A stretch of DNA of 64,000 bases from Chloroflexota bacterium (GCA_016860845.1 BOKF01000040.1:12076-76075), one strand, 5' to 3'. Counted from the first letter of the stretch, positions 40,756 through 48,830 are shown. The notes: a model not told the origin generated them from the sequence alone. Translations and numbers: made by a program.

Positions 40756-42211
40756 TTACGGTTCGCTTTTTATCACATGGCTCACATGGGCCATGTGATA
40801 GGGGGGGGGTCAAATTTTCGGGGGGGGTACTATCACATGGGCCATGTGTAGCCATGTCGTATGAGTCTATAAGACTCAAGTTTGCCATTTTTGGGCCATT
40901 TTCGGGCATTTTTGGGGTGTCGAGCCATGTGATCGAGCCATGTGATCCGTTCGAGCCATGTGATGCCATGTGATTTTCGGGGTCATCTGGGGGCTGATAC
41001 AAGGCCCATTTGTTGCCCTTGATCTTCACTCCGAGCGTGTCTATTACCTGCCAGTCGAGCTTGCGGCGGGCCTCCTGGAGCATGGTTTCATTGTAGCCGG
41101 CTTCGGCGGCGGCAGTGCGAAGGTCGAAATAACTCAGCGGGCCGTCGCTGAGCAAGTCGAGCAGCCAGCGGGCACAATCGCCGGTGAGAGTGTCGGGGAT
41201 AAAGGGCTTTTCGCTCACTTCATAGCTGAGCATGATCACGTCGGGATTGTGGGGGGCGGGGGTGTAGGACATGACCAGGGGCCGGGGATGCTTACAGAGG
41301 TTGGTTTTGACCATGTGCAGCCGGCGCGGGCCGTTGGGATCGAGGCCGGGGATGTAGAGGCCCAGAATGGAGCGAGCCATATAGGTCAGGTGGCTGGTGC
41401 CGCGTAGATCGTGCTGGCTGACCGGGCCGGCTCCGCTGTTCTGGCCATTGGCCGGCTTGCGGAGGTGGTGAACCAGGAGCAGCGCCAGGTTGAAGTGATT
41501 GGCCAGATTAGCCAGGAAGTTCAGCAGCTCGCGGGTGTCCTCGACGTTGTTTTCTCCCTTGCTGCTGATGGTGGAGAGGGAGTCTATGGTGAGCAGATCG
41601 GGCTTGAGGTCGTAGCACATATCAATCAGGTGGTCCTGGTTGCGCTTCAGGCCGAGGTCGAGCATTTCCCGGTCCGGGCGCTGGACAGGGTAGAAACAGT
41701 CGAGGCGCATGTCCCAGCCGGCCAGCCGGTCGTAGATGACCGGGAGGAAGCCTTCAGCGTCTACATAGATGATGTTGCCGCTTTGGATGTTTAACGGCAC
41801 GCCGTCCGGGGCGGGCAGGTCCATGATGTTGCGCCGGGCCAGGTCAAGGGCGACGTTAGTTTTACCGACGCCGGCATCGGCGGCCAGGACGGTGAGCAGG
41901 CCACGGGGCACCCAATTGGGCCAGTACCAGGTGACTTCGGGGAGGTTGGGGCCAAGATGGGCCAGGGTTTCATAGTGCTGTTTTTGTTGGGGGCGCAGCT
42001 CGGCGATGGTGTCAATGGTGGCGGCCAGGTCGGGGTACTCCGTTTTGACGGCGAGCAGGGCTTGAATGGCCTCATAGCGGTCGGGGAGTTTGGCGGCCAC
42101 CACTTGCCAGAGGTAGTCGTAAGGATCGGCAAGCTGGTTTAGCTCCAGCTCAGGCTGCCCCCCATTGAGCAGATCACAAATTGCCTGTTGCTGGCGGCGG
42201 TCAGTCAGCAT
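40496..42211 (-). CDS. RepA-like AAA ATPase (replicative helicase type), C-terminus frame-uncertain
   Basis: As sequenced 571 residues. Core: WVPRGLLTVLAADAGVGKTN (Walker A ~110-118), PDLLTIDSLSTISSKG (Walker B ~210), LLLVHHLRKP and an RGTSHLTYMARSILGL block, all typical of RepA/AAA_25 plasmid helicases related to the RecA fold. A small winged region follows. The last ~110 residues contain iteron-coded SHGSNGSHGS and then a basic stretch that is probably out of frame: G9 and G8 tracts (40801-40809, 40820-40827, plus strand) sit just before a stop-start junction in another frame. The N-terminal ~90 residues are not recognised. Confidence 0.82.
   Translation of the reverse strand: MLTDRRQQQAICDLLNGGQPELELNQLADPYDYLWQVVAAKLPDRYEAIQALLAVKTEYPDLAATIDTIAELRPQQKQHYETLAHLGPNLPEVTWYWPNWVPRGLLTVLAADAGVGKTNVALDLARRNIMDLPAPDGVPLNIQSGNIIYVDAEGFLPVIYDRLAGWDMRLDCFYPVQRPDREMLDLGLKRNQDHLIDMCYDLKPDLLTIDSLSTISSKGENNVEDTRELLNFLANLANHFNLALLLVHHLRKPANGQNSGAGPVSQHDLRGTSHLTYMARSILGLYIPGLDPNGPRRLHMVKTNLCKHPRPLVMSYTPAPHNPDVIMLSYEVSEKPFIPDTLTGDCARWLLDLLSDGPLSYFDLRTAAAEAGYNETMLQEARRKLDWQVIDTLGVKIKGNKWALYQPPDDPENHMASHGSNGSHGSITWLDTPKMPENGPKMANLSLIDSYDMATHGPCDSTPPENLTPPLSHGPCEPCDKKRTVNEQIPYYNRLSRRRKHRRPINLAVPAHRRNPGHLSRLPGAILVRHPLPMDQRMVSSPRPLGGVGGGQRGQPAAGRALPRGKPRGRL
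40771..40976. repeat. iteron-like CACATGG repeats, candidate replication origin
   Basis: About nine copies of CACATGG/CCATGTG in both orientations within 206 bp inside the 3' end of the repA-like gene: four direct CCATGTGAT copies at 40925-40974 and palindromic pairs at 40771-40800 and 40833-40849. Between them are two long G-runs and an AT-richer patch. Repeats of this kind beside a rep gene are typical plasmid origins. Confidence 0.6.
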
Positions 42212-42453
42212 CGTTCTGTCTCCTTTGACGTGTGTTCTCGCTTGAGCTGCTGCAAGCGGTCAATGGCTTTGAGGCAGCGCCGATAGCGGACCAGGGCATG
42301 GCGGTCCACGTCGGCACCGGGGTGGAGTTCGATCATTTTGGCCATGAGGCGGTCCGGTTCGGATTTCTCCCGCAGGAGCGTGATGGCCAGGTCCAGGGCC
42401 TCGGCCGGGGTCATTTCGCCGTTGAGGGTGTAGGTTAGGGCGGGGTCAGTCAT
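42205..42453 (-). CDS. small helical protein (82 aa)
   Basis: Residues such as MTPAEALDLAITLLREKSEPDRL and a basic KAIDRLQQLKREH tail. Start taken at the ATG overlapping the preceding stop; another ATG 12 bases earlier is in frame. Overlaps the RepA-like start by 7 bp. Not recognised. Confidence 0.55.
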   Translation of the reverse strand: MTDPALTYTLNGEMTPAEALDLAITLLREKSEPDRLMAKMIELHPGADVDRHALVRYRRCLKAIDRLQQLKREHTSKETERC

Positions 42454-43873
42454 GGGCGTGTCCATTCGTGCCGTGCCGCTGGGCTTTGTAGGCCAGCAGT
42501 TGGGTTAGGTAGTCACGGCTGGAGTCGTAGAGGGTTTCGGGTTCGTCCGGTAGCTCTGGCTCCGGGAGGGGGAAGTCTTCGTCCAGGTCCAGGTCAACCC
42601 GCTTTAGGGCCTCGAATAGCGTGCCATACACGGCCCGGCCTCGTTGCTTGATCTCTGCCAGGCGCTCCTTATAGGCGTCAATCCGGGGTTGGAAGTCTCG
42701 GATTAATTCGGCGAAGTCCTCACGGACCAGCTTGAAGTCATCCAACAGCACGCCATAGTCATCCTCAAGGGACTCCAGGTCGTCGCGGTGGTCTTCGATG
42801 ACGGCTTGCCGTTCACTGGCTAGGGCCTGTTGAAGCGCCTCTTTTTGCTCCATCGCTCGCTGGGTCAGGGTGGGATCGTGGTAGTGAAGGATGGCAGCGG
42901 TGACGATCCGGGCAAGCTGGCCGGGGTAAAGCGCCTCGAGCGCGTCAAGTTCCACTTGCCCTTGACCATAGGCTGCTTCAAAGTTGGCCTTGCGGAGATC
43001 CGAGTCCTTGACCGGGACGCGGGGCAAGGTGAAGTGGGCTACCTGGTCGGCGGTCAAGACGATGGGATGTAGTCGGATATCCAAAGCCTCAAAGCCTTCG
43101 TTGCGCTGGAAAAACTCGATCTTGCGGGCCACGCTGATGGGCATACCCAGGCCGGCAGGGTCGAAGTCGCTAATGTAGAGGATGCGGGCCGGTTTGTTGG
43201 CTTCCTGGGCGCGGCGCATGAAGTCCACCACGGCAGTGATAGACATCTCGCCAGCTCCTGTAACCAGGTTGATCGAGTAGCGCCGGCAGAGGGGGGTTAG
43301 CACGTCGTTCATAGTGGTTTTCTCGCACCATATTTCCAGGTGGAAGGGCTGCGGGATGCTTTCGTAGCCGCTGACCTCGAAGGCGGGCGGATCGGGCAAG
43401 GCATAGGGCAGGCTGTCCAGTTCGGGCAGTTCGGGCAGCTCGTAGCCGTCCTCATCCCAGCCGCCGGTGAGACCATAGCCGGGGGTGGGGTCGTCACCCC
43501 AATAGTAGGCATTGATGGCCGCTTCGGGGTTGCGCCGGTCCACAAAGGCGCTGGCTTGGACCAGGCCCAGGTAACGCGCCCACTTGGAAGCGTTGTTGAG
43601 GTAGTCCCAACAGGACTCGGTGTTCTCGTAGGGGCGGCCATCGGGCCGGGCAATGGGCGGGTTCTGGCTGACGATCTGGTAATGAACGCGGCGCAAGTGA
43701 ACGCCACGGCCATAACCGAAGCTGCGCCAGAGGTTGGTAAACCATTCAGCGGCGATGATCTCCGAGGGCCGGCCCGTGTAGAAGGGGTCATTGGCGGGAG
43801 CCAGGGCGCACAATTCAGTGACGCTGATACCCTGGCTGGCTGCGAGTTGTTTGATGATGTCGTAGTTGATCAT
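42446..43873 (-). CDS. Topo VI-A/Spo11-like TOPRIM protein (Mini-A-like candidate)
   Basis: 475 residues. N-terminal winged-helix-like part with GVHLRRVHYQIVSQNPP, similar in form to the RREIYY catalytic-Tyr motif of Spo11/TopVI-A (candidate Tyr65), then ENTESCWDYLNNASKWARYLGLV. A TOPRIM domain follows: EKTTMND (Glu184), VTGAGEMS and ILYISDFDPAGLGMPISVARK (Asp236, Asp238). The C-terminal ~130 residues are a charged coiled coil. Topo VI-A-like proteins without a B subunit are known on mobile elements; no B subunit is seen here. May nick or cleave element DNA during replication or transfer. Whether it is catalytic is unproven. Confidence 0.65.
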   Translation of the reverse strand: MINYDIIKQLAASQGISVTELCALAPANDPFYTGRPSEIIAAEWFTNLWRSFGYGRGVHLRRVHYQIVSQNPPIARPDGRPYENTESCWDYLNNASKWARYLGLVQASAFVDRRNPEAAINAYYWGDDPTPGYGLTGGWDEDGYELPELPELDSLPYALPDPPAFEVSGYESIPQPFHLEIWCEKTTMNDVLTPLCRRYSINLVTGAGEMSITAVVDFMRRAQEANKPARILYISDFDPAGLGMPISVARKIEFFQRNEGFEALDIRLHPIVLTADQVAHFTLPRVPVKDSDLRKANFEAAYGQGQVELDALEALYPGQLARIVTAAILHYHDPTLTQRAMEQKEALQQALASERQAVIEDHRDDLESLEDDYGVLLDDFKLVREDFAELIRDFQPRIDAYKERLAEIKQRGRAVYGTLFEALKRVDLDLDEDFPLPEPELPDEPETLYDSSRDYLTQLLAYKAQRHGTNGHAHD

Positions 43874-43878
43874 GGGGG

Positions 43879-44121
43879 TTATCCTTTCTTGGGTTTGAGT
43901 TGTTTGAGGATGCGCCGATCCTGGCCAACCGTCAGGGCGGCGACGATGTAGGCGATTTCCTGGCGGGTGAGGTTGGCGTCCCGATGGCCGCCGGCAACGG
44001 CCGCTTTGAGGGTGTTGTCTGCGGCGGCGATGACGGCGGTTTTGAGTTCGTCGGGCTTGGGAAAAGAGAGGTTGAACGATTTGTGCAGCTCGTTGGCCAG
44101 TTCTTGGATAAAGTCAGTCAT
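43879..44121 (-). CDS. small protein (80 aa), unknown
   Basis: Helical: FIQELANELHKSFNLSFPKPD..., basic C-terminus RRILKQLKPKKG, suggesting nucleic-acid contact. Overlaps no gene but is 5 bp from the next. Confidence 0.55.
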   Translation of the reverse strand: MTDFIQELANELHKSFNLSFPKPDELKTAVIAAADNTLKAAVAGGHRDANLTRQEIAYIVAALTVGQDRRILKQLKPKKG

Positions 44122-44132
44122 AGTCCTTCCTC

Positions 44133-44405
44133 CTAAATAGGTAAAGCCAATTGTTTTGAGTTTTCCGGCCGGATGGCTTTCCGGGCCGGGATGGTGTAGC
44201 GGTCAACATCGGGATGGAGTTTGCCGTATTCTTCCATCCACTTTTCGGCCAGGGCCTCGGTGTTTTCCATTGCCTGCTTCTGGCCTTTGCCGTGATTGGC
44301 TCCGCCACAGATGCAGGTGCAATCTGGGTGTTTGGCGTCATAGCAGTGTGCGTCACATCTGCCAATCAGTCCTTCGCTGTTGTAAGCGGCGATCATGGTG
44401 GTCAT
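44133..44405 (-). CDS. Cys-rich small protein (90 aa)
   Basis: N-terminal cluster CDAHCYDAKHPDCTCICGG (five Cys and His; zinc or FeS binding likely), then a helical segment and a tail KAIRPENSKQLALPI. Not recognised. Confidence 0.6.
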   Translation of the reverse strand: MTTMIAAYNSEGLIGRCDAHCYDAKHPDCTCICGGANHGKGQKQAMENTEALAEKWMEEYGKLHPDVDRYTIPARKAIRPENSKQLALPI

Positions 44406-44417
44406 GGGGCTGCCCTT

Positions 44418-45077
44418 TCAATCCCAGAAGCCCACGTCATAGGCTTCAAATTGTCCGATGAAGGTTTCTGAGGGAGCTATACTGGTAAATGACAAGCCTT
44501 CCTCATCATCAAGGTAAATGATTCTTGCTGGCCCTTCTAGGGTTTCGCTGGGTGGTCGGGCCTGCACTCGCCGGATCAATTCACGCTCGGCCATGAGGCC
44601 GTCGCCATGCTGCTCCCCAATATCCATGACCAACCAGACCAGGCTTTTAAGGCTCATCTTCTGATATTTTTGATTTATCGTTATGGTGGTGGCTTCTGTT
44701 TTGGCTTCCTCTATTCGCCGCTTCAAGTAATTTACGTGGTTGGTCCAGCTATCAATCGTCTCAGGGTGTGCTTTTTCCTTTTTGAAGCCCTCCAAAGTCC
44801 GTTGAGCATTGTTTAATTCATAGGTCCAGTGATAAATGGATTTGCGCTCAATAACCCTGGTGGTCTCCCGGTCAAGGTAAGGGTCCGACAACTCCCCCAC
44901 GTCATCCCCTAATCGCTGGTACTCCCGCAGGATGCCTCTGGATTGAACAAAAGCGGCCTCCTCTGAGGCGCATTTACCCTCACCTATCAAGGCGTTGTCA
45001 CTGCTGCCGGGTCCACCCCTGATGATGCGATAAACCCAGGTTTTTTTGTCGCTATTGAAGATTTCTCGAAAGATCAT
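44418..45077 (-). CDS. hypothetical protein (219 aa)
   Basis: Soluble and charged, with a central coiled-coil-like part (YELNNAQRTLEGFKKEKAH, YLKRRIEEAKTEATT). Codon use is more AT-rich than its neighbours, as is the next gene, hinting at a separate origin of this pair. Confidence 0.55.
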   Translation of the reverse strand: MIFREIFNSDKKTWVYRIIRGGPGSSDNALIGEGKCASEEAAFVQSRGILREYQRLGDDVGELSDPYLDRETTRVIERKSIYHWTYELNNAQRTLEGFKKEKAHPETIDSWTNHVNYLKRRIEEAKTEATTITINQKYQKMSLKSLVWLVMDIGEQHGDGLMAERELIRRVQARPPSETLEGPARIIYLDDEEGLSFTSIAPSETFIGQFEAYDVGFWD

Positions 45078-45080
45078 GGG

Positions 45081-45521
45081 TTAATCCCTCCTGCTGATTA
45101 TTGTTTTGGCCTCATCAAGAGCCTTGCTTAGAAGCTCCTGCACTCGCTCTTTGTTGCTGTGTGGCGTGCCGGCGTGGTATCTGATCTCGCCCAGATAGCG
45201 CAAGGCCCAATGATGCAAGTCCTTTAGGGCCTGAAACATGTCAGGCTCATCTATCGGGGTGGCGCTCAAACGCTGCCAGGCTTCCAAGTCAATGCCGGTA
45301 TCCTGTAGGGCCTGCTTGAGATTGGGGGCCTCAATGATGTGATCGTAGCCCCGCCAAAATTCGGGAGCATCGGCGGGGAGGTTCTCTAAGGTATCCTCCC
45401 AGCCACAATCACAATGTCCCCCTTGACGAATAAAGCAGCCATCGTCATGGCCATCGTGATTGAGTAGATACCAGTCGTATCCATCAAGGGGCACAAGGCC
45501 AGTAATTCTGAATTTAGGCAT
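45081..45521 (-). CDS. hypothetical protein (146 aa)
   Basis: N-terminus with DGHDDGCFIRQGGHCDCGWEDTL (Cys/His-rich), C-terminal helices. Follows the ParR-like gene by 3 bp. Not recognised. Confidence 0.55.
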   Translation of the reverse strand: MPKFRITGLVPLDGYDWYLLNHDGHDDGCFIRQGGHCDCGWEDTLENLPADAPEFWRGYDHIIEAPNLKQALQDTGIDLEAWQRLSATPIDEPDMFQALKDLHHWALRYLGEIRYHAGTPHSNKERVQELLSKALDEAKTIISRRD

Positions 45522-45524
45522 AGG

Positions 45525-45800
45525 TTAATCCTCCTCGTCATCATCCATTCTGGCCAGAGCGTCCAGGGCGCACGTGACGCGCTCGGTTTCTCTGGCAAAT
45601 TCACGCTCTAAGATAGGGTCAATCTCGCCGGTGGTGAGGACGCGGCGAATGAAGCGGCTGCGCTGGCCGGCGGTGAGCTGGTCTAAGCGGTCCATTAAAC
45701 TGTCCTCTGCTTCAAAGCGGCCTCGCCGTAGGCGAAAGGTGATACGTATTTCCGGGCCGTCTGCGCGGGGGCGGCCTCTGGATCGTTTTACGTCTGACAT
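45525..45800 (-). CDS. ParR-like centromere-binding partner of the ParM protein
   Basis: 91 residues, directly downstream of the actin-like gene (stop and ATG adjacent). Basic head KRSRGRPRADGPEIRITFRL resembles a ribbon-helix-helix strand, then helix DRLDQLTAGQRSRFIRRVL, acidic end. This is the plan and position of ParR/StbB in actin-type partition loci. Sequence identity to a named ParR cannot be judged by eye. Confidence 0.65.
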   Translation of the reverse strand: MSDVKRSRGRPRADGPEIRITFRLRRGRFEAEDSLMDRLDQLTAGQRSRFIRRVLTTGEIDPILEREFARETERVTCALDALARMDDDEED

Positions 45801-46856
45801 TTATTGCTTTGCCTCGGTTAACTGTTTTTCGTCGGACGTTTTTTCCCTCCAGATGGGGCGCTGGGCGAAGTAGCAAAAGCCGATGGCATTGGCCAGGGCC
45901 GGGTGCGCGAGCAGCACGCCGTTGCGGGGGAACGCGGCCCGGATCGCCGGTCCTAAGATGGCTGCTCCGCCGCCAAAAATAAGAATACGGCTCATGCGCT
46001 CGCCATTGCCCCACAGTCGAGTGGCGGCGGCGGTCACTTGTTGAGCCAGGGCGGTCGTGGCGGAGTCAATCAGGTCGCCGATGTCCTGGTACTGGCCAAA
46101 GACTTCAATGCGGCGCTGGTGGATGGCCTCATCAATTTCGTGGGGGGTCAGGATCAGGCCAAAGCGCCGGTTGATGGCGTCGCCCACAATTTCAATGACG
46201 TTGCGGACGCCGACCCGCTCACCGGCACTCCACTGCTCGACCGGCTCCAGGGCTTTGATGACCGATAAGTCCGTGGTATTCCAGCCCACGTCCAAAAAGG
46301 CGAAGGTGCGCAAGATCTCGCTTTCGGGGATGGTTGAAAGGCCGGTCTGGTCAAGCACGTGGTTATAAAAGCCACCGAAGGGTTGGGCCTGCACCACAAC
46401 CTGGTGAATGGTGATGGTGCGCTGCTGCTTGCCCCAGGTGAAATGGTGTTCGCCCTTGAGGGACCGGGATAGTTTTTTCCAATCGTCAAGCCAGAGGACG
46501 GGTAAACCCGTCACTACATAGGCGTGTGAGACTTCCAGCCGGGCCAGAGCAGCCAAGGCCAAAACGCGCTCCTCATCGCTGCCGATCCGGGCGCGGTCTT
46601 GCCGGCCTGATTGGGTGCGGCTGTGCTTCAGGGCGTCGTCGCCGATGTAGTATTCCACGCCGTCATAGATCATGCGGGTGGCGCGGCGGCGGGTGGCTCC
46701 TCCCAGGCCGGTGCCGAAGTGGGTCAAGTCCTGGGCCTGGCCCAAGATGCTGGGAAAAGCGACGGTTGACAGCTTGCCGTCTGCGAGTTTGGCGGCTTTG
46801 ACATCGCCGAAGCCAACGTCAAGGCCGATGCGTTCAATGGTGGTTTGGGGTGCCAT
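45801..46856 (-). CDS. parM: ParM/StbA-like actin ATPase (plasmid segregation)
   Basis: 351 residues with actin-fold signatures: phosphate 1 IGLDVGFGDVKAA (~residue 12), YYIGDDAL, phosphate 2 FLDVGWNTTDLSVI (~192) and adenosine motif ILIFGGGAAILGPAIRAAF (~293). ParM filaments push plasmid copies apart. With the ParR-like gene it forms a partition locus, which implies that the element spends time as an autonomous plasmid. Confidence 0.85.
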   Translation of the reverse strand: MAPQTTIERIGLDVGFGDVKAAKLADGKLSTVAFPSILGQAQDLTHFGTGLGGATRRRATRMIYDGVEYYIGDDALKHSRTQSGRQDRARIGSDEERVLALAALARLEVSHAYVVTGLPVLWLDDWKKLSRSLKGEHHFTWGKQQRTITIHQVVVQAQPFGGFYNHVLDQTGLSTIPESEILRTFAFLDVGWNTTDLSVIKALEPVEQWSAGERVGVRNVIEIVGDAINRRFGLILTPHEIDEAIHQRRIEVFGQYQDIGDLIDSATTALAQQVTAAATRLWGNGERMSRILIFGGGAAILGPAIRAAFPRNGVLLAHPALANAIGFCYFAQRPIWREKTSDEKQLTEAKQ

Positions 46857-47659
46857 TACCCTACTCCTTCTATAAATTCGTAATTACTCACATCATCGCT
46901 TGCGTGCGTGTGCGTGCGTGCGTTCACGTAGGCCAAAAACGAGAGATAGCCCGCTTTTGTCAGTTCCCGGCCTTGCGCGGGGGCCGCTTTGTTGCGCCAA
47001 CGGATCACTTCAGCTTTGGTCAAATCATCAAGCAGCCGGGAATATTCCCCTTTGCTAAACAGTTTGCCCCGGCCTGTCCAGGTACTTTCAGCCAGGCTCC
47101 GCTTTTCCAGCGTTATGCCTCTGGAAAATTGGTAAAAATCATCCTGGCTAATCCCTTCGGGCAACTGGAAGCGTAACATATGCTTGACCGAGCCGCTTTC
47201 GGTTTTGTGGATGATTTCCAGGGTGATAGGCTCTGGCTCCGGCGCTCCGGCCTGGCCGTCGCCGTCAAAGTCTCGATTGATGATTTTCTCGACAATCCAC
47301 AAAGCCCTCTGGTGGTCGGCTGAGATGAGCCACCAGGCCAGCGACGTGGACAGGATAAAGGCCGGGCCGGGCGTCCACCAGGGCCAGCCGTTGACGAAGG
47401 CGGGCAGGCCGATAGAGAGCAGGCCGCCGATCAAGCCCCAGACGGCGCTTTGAGCCAGGGGGACCAGGACATCGGACTCCCACGTTGCGGGCCGGGCCGG
47501 TTGGCGGCGCTCATAGTTGCTGTAGGTGGGGGCCAGCGGCGCAGGTTCAAGCGGGGTCTGCACGGCGTTTTGAAACGTGGCCGGCTGGCTCCAACCGTGA
47601 TAGGTTGGGCGGGCGGGGACGATGGCCAGCGGGTGGCCGCAGTGTGGACATGGTTCCAT
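46856..47659 (-). CDS. zinc-ribbon membrane protein (267 aa)
   Basis: N-terminal MEPCPHCGHPL ribbon half-site, Pro-rich linker, two membrane segments (~residues 73-115, SAVWGLIGGLLSIGLPAF; PAFILSTSLAWWLI), then a cytoplasmic domain ending in a winged-helix-like KAEVIRWRNKAAPAQGR. A TGCG-type tetranucleotide run (46902-46925) encodes NARTHTHA near the C-terminus. Not recognised. Confidence 0.6.
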   Translation of the reverse strand: MEPCPHCGHPLAIVPARPTYHGWSQPATFQNAVQTPLEPAPLAPTYSNYERRQPARPATWESDVLVPLAQSAVWGLIGGLLSIGLPAFVNGWPWWTPGPAFILSTSLAWWLISADHQRALWIVEKIINRDFDGDGQAGAPEPEPITLEIIHKTESGSVKHMLRFQLPEGISQDDFYQFSRGITLEKRSLAESTWTGRGKLFSKGEYSRLLDDLTKAEVIRWRNKAAPAQGRELTKAGYLSFLAYVNARTHTHASDDVSNYEFIEGVG

Positions 47660-47660
47660 G

Positions 47661-47804
47661 TCAGCCTCCTATGGCCCAAACGAGGGCAGTAGCGACAATA
47701 ACCACCATTGTCAGGGTAACTACCCAGCGCGGCGGCGCTGGGGCGTTGATAATGCGATAGTGAGACTTGGGCAGGTCAATGATTTGGGGTCTGGTGAGTT
47801 TCAT
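47661..47804 (-). CDS. tiny membrane protein (47 aa)
   Basis: MKLTRPQIIDLPKSHYRIIN... then a single C-terminal helix (VTLTMVVIVATALVWAI). Sits between two genes with a GGAGGC site for the next ATG at its end. ATGA-type overlap with the upstream gene. Confidence 0.55.
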   Translation of the reverse strand: MKLTRPQIIDLPKSHYRIINAPAPPRWVVTLTMVVIVATALVWAIGG

Positions 47805-48151
47805 GATTGCATCTCCTGAGACCTCACCCCCTCCCCCTCTCCTGGGAGGAGAGGGGAAAAGAACTCAAGCGGAAAGCTCATTTGACGGATGGGCCGGTAC
47901 TTGGGTGATGCGCCATTTTGCCAAGTGGCCGACTCCTCCTGCCTGGCTCGGCCATTATCCCTTAGCCGTTTTTGGGCCGCTTTGATGTCGCCGCCGAAAA
48001 ATTTGTCAGCCAGCGCATGCAGCCCTTGATGACCAATCCAGGCCATCCAGGGCGTTAAAAACGGGTAGAGCTTGCCGCACCTGGGACAAGGATGGGTGGG
48101 CGCGTATTTCTGAGCGACGGCTTTACCGCCAAGCTGTTGAGGGGTCAACAT
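47801..48151 (-). CDS. zinc-ribbon small protein (116 aa) with repeat-coded tail
   Basis: HPCPRCGKLYPFLTPWMAWIG near the N-terminus (one CxxC), helical middle, and a C-terminus PLLPGEGEGVRSQE encoded by a CCCTCTCCC palindromic repeat (47819-47858). Not recognised. Confidence 0.55.
   Translation of the reverse strand: MLTPQQLGGKAVAQKYAPTHPCPRCGKLYPFLTPWMAWIGHQGLHALADKFFGGDIKAAQKRLRDNGRARQEESATWQNGASPKYRPIRQMSFPLEFFSPLLPGEGEGVRSQEMQS
47819..47858. repeat. CCCTCTCCC-type palindromic repeat, copy 4
   Basis: CTCACCCCCTCCCCCTCTCC with a GGGAGGAGAGGGG partner; extends the reading frame of the 116-residue protein. Copy 3 is at 40545-40595. Confidence 0.6.
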
Positions 48152-48417
48152 GCGGGCCTCCCTCGCAAAATCTGCTCGATTTGCGAATGGGGCACATCGG
48201 GGACCAGCTCGGCAATGAGGTACTGGCCATCCTCGGACTGGACAAATTCGACGGCGGAAAGCCGGTGCTTTTTGGGCAGCAATTGGGGCGGGTAGAGGTA
48301 ATCCAGCACGGCTTGAGCCACGTAGCCGGCAATCAAACGGCGGGCCGGATCGTAGACGGCGGGCAAAGTCTTTGTTTTTTGGGGCCGTTTTTGTGGTATA
48401 ATGTGCTTACTGCTCAT
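48145..48417 (-). CDS. small basic protein (90 aa)
   Basis: MSSKHIIPQKRPQKTKTLPA... then HRLSAVEFVQSEDGQYLIAEL. Ribosome-binding site AAAGGAAAG. Not recognised; the basic head suggests DNA contact. Confidence 0.55.
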   Translation of the reverse strand: MSSKHIIPQKRPQKTKTLPAVYDPARRLIAGYVAQAVLDYLYPPQLLPKKHRLSAVEFVQSEDGQYLIAELVPDVPHSQIEQILRGRPAC

Positions 48418-48441
48418 GGTCTTTCCTTTCGCTTGGGTGGG

Positions 48442-48684
48442 CTATGAGTTTAATTTCATCAGGGCCGTATCGGGTTCAGGCTCCCGAGCGGCCTTTTTTT
48501 GTTCTTCCTGGGCGCAGGCGACAATCTGGGCCGTGAATTGGCGGGGGCCGTGGGGCGTGGTGATCGCGGCGATCCGTTCTACGGAAAAGCCGGCGGCAAC
48601 CATGCGCCGGATCATTTCGATGATGTCAGGGTCGAGGGGGGGCATGATAAAAAATCCTTTCTTTGTGATAGTTTGAATGGTCAT
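48442..48684 (-). CDS. small helical protein (80 aa)
   Basis: ATGA overlap with the upstream 49-residue gene; a second ATG at 48645 (MPPLDPDIIEM) is preceded by AAAGGA, so the N-terminal 13 residues are uncertain. RRMVAAGFSVERIAAIT looks like a helix-turn-helix half. Confidence 0.5.
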   Translation of the reverse strand: MTIQTITKKGFFIMPPLDPDIIEMIRRMVAAGFSVERIAAITTPHGPRQFTAQIVACAQEEQKKAAREPEPDTALMKLNS

Positions 48685-48830
48685 TTCAGGACCTCGCTAA
48701 AAAATTCAGCGAATTGGGACAGGATCAGCAGCAGGACCAGCACGCCGATCAGGGCGGCGAGCAGGGCCAGCCAGATGTTGTCATTGGGCCGGGTGAGCCG
48801 TCGCCACAGGGCGCGGAGTTTATCTTTCAT
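48681..48830 (-). CDS. tiny single-span membrane protein (49 aa)
   Basis: Basic head MKDKLRALWRRLTRPNDN, one helix (IWLALLAALIGVLVLLLIL) and an acidic tail. Overlaps genes on both sides. Confidence 0.55.
   Translation of the reverse strand: MKDKLRALWRRLTRPNDNIWLALLAALIGVLVLLLILSQFAEFFSEVLK

Noticed and set aside
40771..40976. CRISPR array, from the regular short repeats
   Set aside because: Units are 7-12 bp, in both orientations and without unique ~30-bp spacers; no cas genes.
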